From: Nemertoderma westbladi
Lineage: Eukaryota; Xenacoelomorpha; Nemertodermatida; Nemertodermatidae
Assembly (NCBI GenBank): GCA_032718475.1
Contig: JAUCBJ010007996.1
Coordinates: 1 to 64,000, forward strand
Direction: 5' to 3'
DNA: 64,000 bases
The position numbers were made by a program, and so were the translations under genes. Shown piece after piece: positions 1-10,312 of this stretch; the stretch's first letter is position 1, and each line of letters begins with the position of its first letter. The notes below the pieces were generated by a model. The model saw only the letters and a list, made by a program, of their open reading frames with translations. It did no database searches and had not been told where the DNA came from.

Positions 1-704
1 TGATAGTAAATTGATAATAAATTCTAACTATATACGTCATTGTTCTTCAATTCAATAGCATTTTATAGTGTGTTTCCAGAGTAACAGCAAAGGCAATAAC
101 AAAACGACTGGAAAATATGAAAGCCACCTTGTGCTACTAATTTGGCGATGCGAAAATATTTCCATACAAATAAATAACCGTAAGCTAACCTAACCCACCA
201 CAATGAGTACGATAATGTGAATAATTAATGTTAATTGTTACGAACTTACATAATTCTTCGTGTATTCTTTTACTTGGCGCGTGCTGCTTTTTTCGGGGCA
301 TTTTCGTAGCAATGTTGAAGTGTATAGAAATGCCACAGTAGATTGTAAAAACAAATTGACCACAGTAGGCTTACATGTGTAACCGTACGGAAAAATTATT
401 TGTTACACAGACAGACAGTCAGTGACCCAATAGCATTTCATAAAAATATCCATAAAGTGGCTGGAGCTGCCAATGAATAACTTGAGGCAGTTTGCCCTAC
501 TTAAGACTTACTGTGTTTACATTGGCCAACAGAACAAACAAGCTTCCATTTATATTTCATACTAACGGCATAAATATGCACTCTACTTATATTTAAGATA
601 TTCTATTAACTCCCACAAGATGGCGACAATTATTATCAATTACGGTATTGACATTCTGAGTTCTGACATAACTGATACTGTAACTACTACTGTACTACTG
701 TACG
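1..704. other. Non-coding stretch, nothing recognised
   Basis: AT-rich sequence with short, unconvincing open frames. No splice-bounded exon, RNA gene or repeat was recognised. A (TA)-rich piece near 735-765 lies inside the following LINE fragment. Confidence 0.5.
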
Positions 705-958
705 ATCGGCATGCTGCCTTACAGCTGCATTATATATATGTATATTACATATATATTAAGAATGATGTGCCGGCTTGTAGACAAATTTGCGCCGCCACAA
801 CTCTCTATCAACCATGACATTTGCTAGATCATCTGCTTCTTCAAGGCCAGTGTCCTTTAAGAGGCGTCTTAAGAAAGTCATCGGCTGTCCACCAATGCTT
901 ATTCACTCCATGAGGCCGCCAAAGCACAAGATTATGCACTGGCTGGTCCTCACGACGA
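705..958 (-). mobile_element. RTE-like LINE, 3'-terminal fragment (copy A)
   Basis: Reverse complement of the last ~250 bp of the LINE at 22866-26603. It shares the segment encoding the end of the reverse-transcriptase ORF and the short 3' tail ending in GCATGCCGATC. A TA-rich insertion at about 732-768 interrupts the tail. The fragment is 5'-truncated, as is usual for target-primed LINE insertions, and lies head-to-tail with copy B, which starts only ~10 bp away. It is non-functional. Confidence 0.85.
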
Positions 959-967
959 AGTAGTAGT

Positions 968-2931
968 ATCGGCATGCTGCATTGCAGCTGCATTTTTAAG
1001 AATGCTGTGCCGGCTTGTCAACAAAATTGCACCGCCACAACTCCCTATCACCCATGACATTTGCTAGATCATCCGCATCTTCAAGGCCAGTGTCCTTTAA
1101 GATGCGTCTCAAGAAAGTCATGGGCTGTCCACCATGCTTATTCACTCCATGAGGCTGCCAAAGTACAAGATTATGCACTGGCTGGTCCTCACGGCGAAAG
1201 CAATGTCCTGCAAAGCGGAGGCGATTTTGTTCTAGTGTCAAGCTTGGGGGAACCACTGAGACACCTCCAATGTTATATAGTGTCTGGTTGGAGATGTGTG
1301 CATTGTACTTGACACAATGAACCCGGCGTAGCATTCTTGTGAATGTGCCATCCAGAGATTTGGTGTCCTCAGCAGTTAGAGCCCAGCATGGACTCCCGTA
1401 GAGGAGTACTGGAACTACTGCTGCTCTAAATAATCGGACCTTAAGTTTCCGATTAATTCTCGGTGACTTCCAAATCCTGGAAAGCCTATTCAAGGCTGCC
1501 CATGCCTTTCCCTTACGTATTCGAAGGTCCTCACCTGACTTCCGGATCCATGATCCCAGGTAACAGAAGTCGTCCACATGCTCAAGCATACCATCCTTTG
1601 AGCTTATGCTCATCCGATCAGAGACTTGCTGAGAAATTTCAAAGTTAACTGTCAAAATTTAGGTCTTTCTGGTGTTAATAAAAAGACCAACACTAGAAGC
1701 AGCATGTTCTAATGAGCTGAGGAGCCGTTGGGCTCCCTCTAGTGATTCTGAGAGTACTCCTAAGTCATCAGCAAAGTCTAGATCAGTTAGGTACTTGGCA
1801 GGATTTCCTCGACTTCTGGAGCCAGTAGGTGGAGGAGTTATCATCACCCCATCATCATTATGATGATCTAAGGACATGCGTAGAACATAGTCAACCACAA
1901 TTATGAACAAGAATGGTGCAAGTGTGTCTCCCTGGAGGACGCCCCATAACACTTCAAATGGTTCTGTGTCACCGTCAACAGTAGACACAAATGTTGTCGA
2001 ACCATCGTATACTGATCTGATTGCTGCAATAATTTCATCAGGAATCCAATATAATGAAAGTATGCTGAACATACGTGAGCGGGAGACTGAATCAAAGGCC
2101 TTGAAGAAGTCAACAAAGATAACAGCCAGATGCCTGTCTTTCTTTTTTGATAACTCTTCAATTATCCTTCTAAGTGCCAAAATGGGTTCCATGGTCCCAC
2201 GACCTTTACGGAACCCATTCTGATTTCCACTGAGCAGTCTCTCAATGGGATCCCTGATGCGATTTAATAGAATTCTATTGTATAGCTTTGCAGCAATCGA
2301 GATCAATGAGATTCCCCGAAAAGAACCATAGAGTGTTAGGTTGCCCTTCTTGGGAACTGGCACCAACTTACCCTGTATTTGTTTTCATTTCTTGTGGGAC
2401 TCTTGTTGTTCGGTACATGTCTACTATGATGGGATAGATGAGCTTTAAACACTCAGGTATTTTAAAGACCTCAGGGGGAAGGAACACCATCTACTCCACT
2501 GGCACGATTGGTCTTAATGCTCTTTGCAGCAGCCTTCACTTCTGCAAAGGAGATATCGCCAATGGGAATATCTGGGAGTACAGACTCAGACACTTTTACT
2601 TCTATAAAGTTATCAGGCAATGCCCTGTCATTATTGAGGAGCTTTTCAAAGTGGGCCTTCCAACCATTGAGGCGATCGGCTGGTGATTCAGCCTTAACCT
2701 TGGTGGTTGGTTGGCTTTTCCGCCCAGTAAGCAAGTTGATCGATTTCCATGCATGGGATGATTGCCTGCTGTCGTCAGCATCATTGATGGCATCAACCTG
2801 TTGGTTTATTAGCTCCTGTAAATTAACAGAGTACTGCCTGTTCGGGGACCTACTGTAGATGCAGCCTTAACTGCATTCTTGGCCGCTGTAGTCTGTTTGC
2901 GTCGGGACTCTTTCTGCGCCTTATATAGAAC
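968..2931 (-). pseudogene. RTE-like LINE, 5'-truncated ORF copy (copy B)
   Basis: This minus-strand copy of the 22866-26603 LINE keeps the linker before the reverse transcriptase (RT), the RT domain and the C-terminal domain, but lacks the endonuclease and the 5' end. RT motifs are visible: FVDFFKAFDSV (motif A), a VLQGDT-type motif B, and FADD (catalytic motif C). The C-terminus reads VMGDRELWR and ends normally, so here the last codons are intact, unlike the 23-26 kb copy. The frame is broken by a stop near 1658 (Lys codon to TAA), a 7-bp insertion near 2370-2376 and a 4-bp insertion near 2482. Amino-acid identity to the longer copy looks very high, so the family was recently active. Non-coding today. 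Confidence 0.9.
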
Positions 2932-3021
2932 GAAAGCAATGTCCTGCAAAGCGGAGGTGGTTCCGTTCAAGTGTCAAGGTAGGGGAGACGAATGGAACAC
3001 CTCCACTGTTGTATAGTGAAA
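2932..3021 (-). mobile_element. Short internal LINE fragment (rearranged)
   Basis: About 90 bp that match the C-terminal coding region of the same LINE (equivalent to roughly 26285-26380), abutting the 5' break of copy B. The order of LINE parts is therefore scrambled. This could be a template-switch product, an internal rearrangement or a separate insertion. Confidence 0.7.
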
Positions 3022-4338
3022 GATGACCCAGACAGCATCGGGTATTTAAAAACCTTGCGCCTCTGCTAGATGTCATAGTATTATGATACAATTATTTTAT
3101 GGAACCTTGTGTAGCTGTCAACCTCTGTGTAGCTATGAGACAGTCGCTTTATTGGAGCTTGTGTTGTGTAGCCATAATACTTATAACTTACAAAAGAAAC
3201 AAAACAACTTACACTGAATATAATTATATACTGTACTTACTGTATACTTACAGTAGGACGAGTGAGGGAGGAAGGAAACCAACCAGGCATAAAATACTTA
3301 TGAACTGGTTTGAAGACACTTGAATAATTTGTAATTAAATATTTTTTAAACTGCAGTAAAAATAACATGAGGAATAGGGTTGGTGCGCGAAATAATAGTT
3401 GGGCTAGAAACAATCGAATAAGGGGTAACAAGGTGCCATGAATCGAGTGGCCGGGTGACGTAATTTGTAAAAACCATTGGAAACGGTCGAAATTGCGGGT
3501 TTAAGTAAGCGCGTGAAGCCAATTTTGAAAATCGGCTGTGATTGGGTGTTTCAGATTTGACGTCACTACAAAGTGATCTGACAATTATATATATTGGTTT
3601 CTATGGAGAGAGATTTTCGATCGATTTAAATACACATTTAATCTCAATCATTTCACACGCGGCTTATATCAATTGAAAGCGGAGATTGTTGCGCATTTTT
3701 GGACACTATAATGAATTTAATTCATGAAGAGGAACATTGATGTAATGCTGTTCACAATTGTAAACTCGGCAATTTGCCTGTTTCAGGTGGCAGCATAATG
3801 GATTTAGACTACAATCTCTACTTGATTGGATATACTATTAATTATTATCTGATCTAATCACAACATAGCACTTTGATTGGATGATGCAAAAAGTTCAGAA
3901 TGTTCTTTGCCTGAATTTTAACTGCAATAAATTGCTGTCATTATTCAATTAAATTTATTATCACTGTATTCATTTACGGGATATGAAGTTACTGTATAGT
4001 ATTTATACACATTCACACTTTGTTATTTTCACACAAATTTACTAAACTATGCCAATGTACAGTATGTACAGTGTAGGCCTACAGTAACTATACATTACAT
4101 GTACAGTACATGTTTTACATTATTCATAAATATATTGCAAACCTTGCCTGGCCTATTGTTTGCAATAATACATTGTAGAACACCGGAAACACCACATTCG
4201 AATTTATTATGTTATACATATCTTACAGAATAGCAGCAGCCAATCAAAATAAAAAACTAGGCGATAAAAGTACTACAGACATAATTGTATCGGTGATAAT
4301 ATCCGGAAAGTATTAAATTTTGTATGAATAAGGTATAG
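3022..4338. other. Non-coding stretch
   Basis: AT-rich; no exon or RNA gene recognised. One copy of the palindromic decamer GTAGGCCTAC lies at 4073-4082, just outside the left arm of the large inverted repeat. Confidence 0.5.
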
Positions 4339-5196
4339 CCATGGGCCAGCCAGCATAGGGAATACATTTTGGTAACCATCTGGAACTTATATTTTTGGGA
4401 AGACCTTGGCCATTCATTTTGATATGATAACAAATCAGAATCGGTAGCTGAATTGGTGTTATCACCGGTTGTCAGGGAAATGGCACAATAACAAACATGC
4501 TGTAGTAGTCTAAGAACTCAATATAAATTCTTCGTGTCTTCTGAAAAAGATAGCTACTGGTCTTACAATTCTAAATGTGTCATAAAATTCTGGAATTTAA
4601 TTACTGTTGCCATACAGTAGGAGCGCTGCTAAATTAAAACTGGCATGTTTTAGAAAAATAGCTACCATTCTAGAACAATCATTATTTTAAAATCAAATTG
4701 CCACATGTTGTTGAATGTTAGTTTTGGAAAATTATTTTTCTTTATTTTTCTTTATCAACATTTTAATCTCATTCCACTCTGTTTCAAAATTATGACAAAA
4801 TATTAAGGTGAATGAAAAGCAATCAATCATAATGTGACTACAGTAAAATACTTTAAAATAACAAGTGACATCTAAATAGCTTTTGAGACACCACTCTTAC
4901 ACAGGTTAACCATGACAACAGATGCCATTAAAGATGACCCAGATGCACACTATCAAACATATGACTTGACAACTACCACAAAAGAAGGTTAGCATTAACT
5001 TTACCATATATATTTATCATCATTGTTCTTAGATGATTTCTGCAAAGATGATTCCCCCGATAATTACATTTTTGAATACTAAATCCACTTTATTTAATAA
5101 ATACTTAATTAGGTATGTAAGTATTCCTCGTATGATGATTCTAAGAGAAATTGAGTATTCTTTGTCCAGGGGTGTACTCTCTGATATATTTTTGGT
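4339..5196. repeat. Large inverted repeat, left arm (~858 bp)
   Basis: Matches the reverse complement of 8002-8864 over its whole length, with scattered substitutions and small indels. Outer end: CCATGGGCCAGCCAGCATAG; inner end: TGATATATTTTTGGT. The inner ~40 bp overlap the end of a decayed reverse transcriptase. The arms have diverged, so the structure is not a fresh assembly fold-over. Confidence 0.9.
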
Positions 5197-5506
5197 TCTA
5201 CTAGAAGCCAGCAGAGTCGTATCGTCCATCAATAAAGGTATAGCCAGTTGTTCAAGACGACCATCATTACCTAAATCTTTTACCAGTGGGATTAAATTAT
5301 TTAGGTAAAAGGCAAACAAAGGACAGCTTCTGTCACCACCCCCTTGAATAACTCCCGAACATCTGAAGTGATTGTAGTGTCTCCAAGAAGAGCATAAGTT
5401 TCACGCAAACAATCAGCTGTCTCAAGGAGAAAACGCACACCACATCCGTTCTGTTTCAATTTTTGAAGCAAAATTAACCGATCAACTATATCGTCTACAT
5501 TCCACC
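5165..5506 (-). pseudogene. Reverse-transcriptase relic, CR1-like LINE
   Basis: Translation on the minus strand with one frame change gives a piece of reverse transcriptase unlike the RTE-like family. It has an IVDRLILLQKLKQNGCGVRF stretch, a damaged motif B followed by AFYLNNLIPLVKDL, and LLMDDTTLLASSR, where MDD stands for the catalytic YADD motif. Arrangements of this kind (YLNDLI...LLMDDT) occur in CR1/Rex-type LINEs; that assignment is from memory. It joins LINE copy C directly at 5506/5507 and its 3' end runs into the inverted-repeat arm. It is broken and non-functional. Confidence 0.7.
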
Positions 5507-5828
5507 ATTGCCACTAACATCAGATGATGCGAGGGCGAGTTGCCAACACCCCCTCACCCCCCATGTTCTTAATCGGAACCTCATTAGCCTGACCAGTCTG
5601 CATTCAGTGCTCTTGAACACCCACTGCATAAGGCCAATTATATCTGCCAGGGCTGTCAGCTCACCTTGTCGCATTGGGGACCCGAGTGTTAGGGTGTTTA
5701 CTGAGGCTAGTCTAGAGACTTGCCTCAGGTTCACCAATAACGGCTTAGTTGGTAGGGGGTGGAACATGAAACTAGCATCCAATTCCAGAATCCCTCCCCC
5801 CCTCGCAATCTGGACTTCCTGGTGACCC
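5507..5828 (-). mobile_element. RTE-like LINE copy C, downstream half (endonuclease start)
   Basis: Matches the start of the endonuclease domain of the 23-26 kb LINE (LVNLRQVSRLASVNTLTLGS, then ALASSDVSGNGG), with frameshifts. It continues the 5' part at 6442-7036; the two halves are separated by a 613-bp insert flanked by GACCC. The LINE similarity ends at 5507. Confidence 0.88.
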
Positions 5829-6441
5829 TGTACAGGATTCTCAGTTAATTGTGGGTCCAGTAAATTGTTATCATTGGAAAATCTCATCACAACATTCGAG
5901 ACTTATATTAAAGGCATAGAAAATAACAAAGTAAAGTAAAAAGTAAATTTTCTTCGGCCACCAGGCCAGGGATTTCGCACAAAGTCTGACGACTTATTTC
6001 CAGTGCGGTCCCCCCAGAACTTTACTCCCCAGAGGAAACTCCAGTACTCATTTAGCTACCACTTAAGGATTCAAGGCAGAGATGCGCTCTGGCTGGTCCC
6101 TTTAAAGCGGCTTTAAATGCGGGGTCGATCCCACGACCTACGGGAGATGTGAAGCCACTACTGTCAATGCAACCACCACACTACACCAAGGTGGAACAAT
6201 ATGCAGATATGATAGGTATTCTCGATACTCATTCTGACCTATTAATCTAATTCCGGTACTACTGCACTACTGGTCTAACATTACCGGTAACACATTCAGA
6301 CGACATAGTGGGGACTTAGGTCATACTAATCTAATAACTAAAATCTCGTCATACAAAAAGAAGAATAATTTCCCAGCACCAATTATCTTGAAATTTAAAA
6401 TCATGTAATAATTTATACCGTATCTTATAAATGTTATGACA
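5829..6441. mobile_element. Solo-LTR-like insertion with GACCC target duplication
   Basis: This 613-bp segment interrupts LINE copy C. It starts TGTACAGG and ends TTATGACA, and both sides carry GACCC (5824-5828 and 6442-6446), whereas the uninterrupted LINE has a single copy. TG...CA termini with a 5-bp duplication are typical of LTR elements. About 274 bp of it is a SINE, so the underlying LTR would be only ~340 bp. No internal retroelement genes are present. Confidence 0.6.
5921..6194 (-). mobile_element. tRNA-derived SINE
   Basis: On the minus strand the head has an A-box-like TGGTGTAGTGTGG about 10 nt from the start and a B-box-like GGGATCGACCCC some 50 nt on, the spacing expected of an RNA polymerase III internal promoter. 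A ~170-bp body follows, with an A/T-rich TTTACTTTTTACTTTACTTT tail. SINEs are mobilised in trans by LINE machinery. The family was not recognised by name. Confidence 0.6.
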
Positions 6442-7036
6442 GACCCAGGGTTTTTTGGGCCAGAACGGTCATCAGGAAAGGGACTCACATAATTTTTTGG
6501 CCACTCTCTCTCTCTCTCTCTCTTGTAGGGGGGGGGGGGGGGGGGGGGGGGGGGCTCTGACAGGCAGCCAGTCAGAAGAAAACTGACGCCTGTGAGGCAA
6601 AATGTGTCCGGAATTCCACTGGCCTATAGTGGCCGGACCTCCGAAAATTGCTAATGTGATGGGTAAGTAATGGTAATGGGTTAGGGTTAGGTGTTAGGGG
6701 TGTTTTTTGCCGAGTCAGCTCTTGGGGAACAGACCACACCATGGTTTGCCATTCCACAAGGCGGCAAGGCGGGTGTCGCAGTTGAATCAGATATGGGGCC
6801 CATCACCCATCCGATATCCACTCTGAAGCACATGATCCACCATTGGATATGCAGCCAGCTCATCTGCTGGGCCATGCCCGGTACCCCTGCTGCCAAGTGC
6901 AGGTCGCAGTGGAGTGCTCTCAAATTGTACATAAGCGCACTCTACTCCTGACCAGCCATTAGTAGATTACCATCTGCCTGGTCAGGCCATATACCCCTGC
7001 AGTCAAGTGTATGGGTCCTTAACCCAGGACCAAGGT
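6442..7036 (-). mobile_element. RTE-like LINE copy C, 5' half
   Basis: Minus-strand match to about 23010-23528: the 5' untranslated part (GGGGTATATGGCCTGACCAG) and the N-terminus (CCGAGTCAGCTCTTGGGG region). It starts near 7036, close to the 5' end of the fuller copy. It contains an expanded CT/G microsatellite at 6504-6554 where the parent has only short C and GA runs. Confidence 0.88.
6504..6554. repeat. Expanded (CT)n and poly-G microsatellite in LINE
   Basis: A CT run (6504-6522) and a run of 27 G (6528-6554). The parental LINE (near 23455-23472) has only CCCCC and GAGAGAGA at this place, so both tracts grew after insertion. Confidence 0.9.
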
Positions 7037-8001
7037 CGTAACTATCGCAGAACGATCATACAGAACATAATTTACATTCTTCAATAACGTATTGTAACAT
7101 AAACCCTACCCTTAGTGCCCTATTGCAATATATGGAGAACTGTTGGAGCCAATGATATGGAACCAATGGTATTTTCGAAGCCGGCTGTATTATATAGTTT
7201 TCGGATTGTAATTTGTTTTGGATTGCGACCGTGTCCATGGATACTGCGTGTTAATGTTTTAGAATGCCAAATTACGGTGTCCATCTTAGATTTCGACCTA
7301 TTATGCAGATATGAAAACAACGTAATGATCAAACATGTTGGGGTTGGGGCGTTAATGTGCATGGGTGGGCTGACACCTTAGCCATGTTATATGAGTAAAC
7401 ACATTTGAGGGTGGGTGGGCTGACACCTTAGCCATGTTATATGAGTAAACACATTGGAGGGTGGGTGGGCTGATATATATAGATGATGGGGTGGGTGGTG
7501 GGCCTAATTAGGGAGTGGGGGCTTGAGAGTTGAGAGGGCCATGGGCCGTATTTATGTATTGTGATAACTTATGGATGGTGGTTTGGTTTGATTTGATTTA
7601 GAAACTACCAAGTAGTTGAGAGTTTCGGTTTCAAGTTGATGTTCGATGAGACTTTCAGATTCTCTGTAATTTCTTATAAACTGTTATGTTGTTGTTTATT
7701 TTATACACAAAAAGTGCTCTAGAACAATTTTGTTTGTTATTTGTTTAACTCTCGTGGAATAAATAAGTGTATAGGATATACAGTATATAGTGTATATGTA
7801 CAGTATAGTCAGTCAACGTAGGTTAAAGAATAAAGCAATTAATTATTATTGGTTAATAGGAATACGTATTCCCCTTTTAAATTACAATTCGCTAAATAAT
7901 ATATTGCCTTAGGCTGTGATCCAAGATTTCATTTAAAATATTATTTTTTTAAATAATATATTGTATAACTAACTACAATTAAAATGTTTTGTTTAGGACC
8001 G
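7037..8001. repeat. Non-coding spacer with 50-bp direct repeat at 7363-7480
   Basis: Unique sequence apart from a 50-bp unit starting GGGTGGGCTGACACC, present twice (7363-7412, 7413-7462) plus a partial third copy from 7463. No gene seen. Confidence 0.8.
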
Positions 8002-8864
8002 ACCAAAAATATATCACAGAGTACACCCCTGGACTAAGAATACTCTTTTTCCTCTTATTACATCATACTAACTAAGAATATACTTACATACCTAATTAAG
8101 TATTTATTAAATAAAGTGGATTTAGTATTCAAAAATGTCATTATTGAGGGAATCATCTTTGCAGAAATCATCTAAGAACAATGATGATAAATATATATGG
8201 TAAAGTTAATGCTAACCTTCTTTTGTGGTAGTTGTCAAGTCATATGTTTGATAGTGTGCATCTGGGTCATCTTTAATGGCATCTGTTGTCATGGTAACCT
8301 GTGAAGGAGTGGTGTCTGAAACGCTATTTAGATGTCACTTGTTATTTTAAAGTTTTTTACTGTAGTCACATTATGATTGATTGCTTTTCATTGACCTAAA
8401 TATTTTGTCCTAATTTTGAAACAAGTGGAATGAGATTAAAATGTTGATAAAGAAAAATAAAGAAAGAAAATTTTCCAAAACTAACATTCAACAACATGTG
8501 GCAATTTGATTTTAAAATAATGATTGTTCTAGAATGGTAGCTATTTTTCTAAAACATGCCAGTTTTAATTTAGCAGCGCTCCTATGGCAACAGTAATTAT
8601 ATTCCAGAATTTTATGACACATTTAGAATTGTAAGACCAGTAGCTATCTTTTTCAGAAGACGCGAAGAATTTATATTGAGTTCTTAGACTACTACAGCAT
8701 GTTTGTTATTTTGCCATTTCCATGACAACCGATGATAACTCAAAGTCAGCTACCGATTCAGATTTGTTATCATATCAAAATAAATGGCCAGAAGCTAGGT
8801 CTTCCCAAAAATATAAGTTCCAGATGGTTACCAAAAAGTATACCCTATGCTGGCTGGCCCATGG
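8002..8864. repeat. Large inverted repeat, right arm (~863 bp)
   Basis: Reverse-complement partner of 4339-5196. The spacer between the arms is about 2.8 kb and holds the LINE/LTR/SINE nest. A GTAGGCCTAC decamer lies 9 bp outside this arm (8873-8882). Confidence 0.9.
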
Positions 8865-9494
8865 ACTAGTATGTAGGCCTACATGCTATGCCTACATATG
8901 AAATATCCGGTAGTTTCTAAACTCAGTGCCCAAGCCCAGTCTAAATGAGTAGGACTATTACAATAATTTGATCCTAAAGTATGTACCACAATTCTGTATA
9001 TTGTAATTCTAGACATTAGTGCATATACAGGATATAAATACTGCATCATATACACTGTATACAGTAGGTACAGTATGGAGGCTCAGTTTTATATTGGCAA
9101 TCGAATTGTAAAATCTTATATATATATAATCTTATTATCTTAATCTTATTAAGTTATGGATTATAATAATTGATGTGTTGCCATTATTCAGTAACGCATT
9201 CAGTTTGAGTTTCATATTCATATTGATATTCAGTTTGAGAGGGTTGTGAATCTCTGAATACTAGTCACCGGATATTGGATCGGGAAGTTTGTTGGAAGAT
9301 GCAGGCAAAATCGAAAAACAACGAGTTGGGTTAAATCATCAATTTCATTCTAACTGATCTAGTTCTTTTTACAACTTATTTATCACACTGGTGACAGATT
9401 TTACTTTTCACACTGATTCCAAATATATGGACACCCCAATATACCACACCACAATATAAATAGAATAATACACAATATAATAATAACTATTTAC

Positions 9495-9621
9495 ATACTT
9501 GTGGGTAAAGTAGCACTTTACAGTGTGATGATCCGAGTACTTTGTTACACGAACGAACGTAGTGAGTGAGTGAAAATAAGCCACGAGGATCAGAACACTG
9601 TAAAGTACTTGCAACAAGTAT
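9495..9621. mobile_element. Small MITE-like element with terminal inverted repeats
   Basis: The left end ATACTTGT...ACTTTACAGTGTGATGATCC matches the reverse complement of the right end GGATCAGAACACTGTAAAGT...ACAAGTAT over about 35-38 bp with small indels. Total length is ~127 bp. Each end carries GTAAAGT/ACTTTAC self-complementarity. A second copy of the left half plus its AATAATAACTATTTAC flank lies at 10069-10162. No coding capacity. Confidence 0.6.
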
Positions 9622-10068
9622 ATGTAGTTTTATTCTAAAATTGTAACATTACGAAATTATTGTATATATATATTATAAGTGATTGCACAAATTAAATTAC
9701 AGTAGTTGCTGTATAAATAAATGTAAAAAAGACATAAATAATCTTACAAATAAGTTAGCTTATATTTATGGTGGCGTTTCGAGCCATGTTAATAATATAG
9801 CTAGGTTATTAATAGCTATACCCCGCCTACCGGTGGTAATGCAGTAGGCCTATCTGGCTGTCAGGCAAATTTCCACCTATTGTTTACGTGGTAACCAATG
9901 ACGGGGATGTCCAGAATGTCCACTAAGGGGACATTACTTAACTGATAACACCAAATACATATTAAATGTACAGTCCAATACAATGCTGTAATTTCCTCTA
10001 AAGTTGTAAAGTGCTAAATAACAACTCGGTGTTAATGCTAACGGCGTTGAGTAATGTTACAATTTTGG

Positions 10069-10162
10069 AATAATAACTATTTACATACTTGTGTGTAAAG
10101 TAGCACTTTACAGTGTGATGATTCGAGTGGCTTTGTTACACGAGCGAACGTTAGTGAGTGAG
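10069..10162. repeat. Second copy of MITE-like left half
   Basis: About 94 bp nearly identical to 9479-9572 (offset 590 bp, few mismatches). The match includes sequence outside the inferred TIR, so it may be a local duplication rather than a second insertion. Confidence 0.8.
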
Positions 10163-10172
10163 CAATATTAAC

Positions 10173-10178
10173 TTTATT
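10173..10178 (-). promoter_or_regulatory. Possible poly(A) signal AATAAA of the BTB gene
   Basis: AATAAA on the minus strand, about 135 nt downstream of the BTB stop codon. It is the nearest canonical hexamer I found, but the sequence is AT-rich and chance is possible. Confidence 0.35.
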
Positions 10179-10312
10179 ACAACTTAGATTCCCACCTGGG
10201 ACCACATTAACTTTAATATTTATCTTTCACCTTAAAGCAAAGTAATTGGCTTAAAGCAATGATTGAGAGTTCAAATAAAATAAATTTATCAGAAAAGTAT
10301 AATTATAATCGA

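Larger units (their letters stand above)
8865..10312. other. Non-coding stretch with small TIR element
   Basis: No exon recognised. It contains the TIR element at 9495-9621, a partial second copy near 10069-10162, and a likely poly(A) signal of the BTB gene. Confidence 0.6.
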
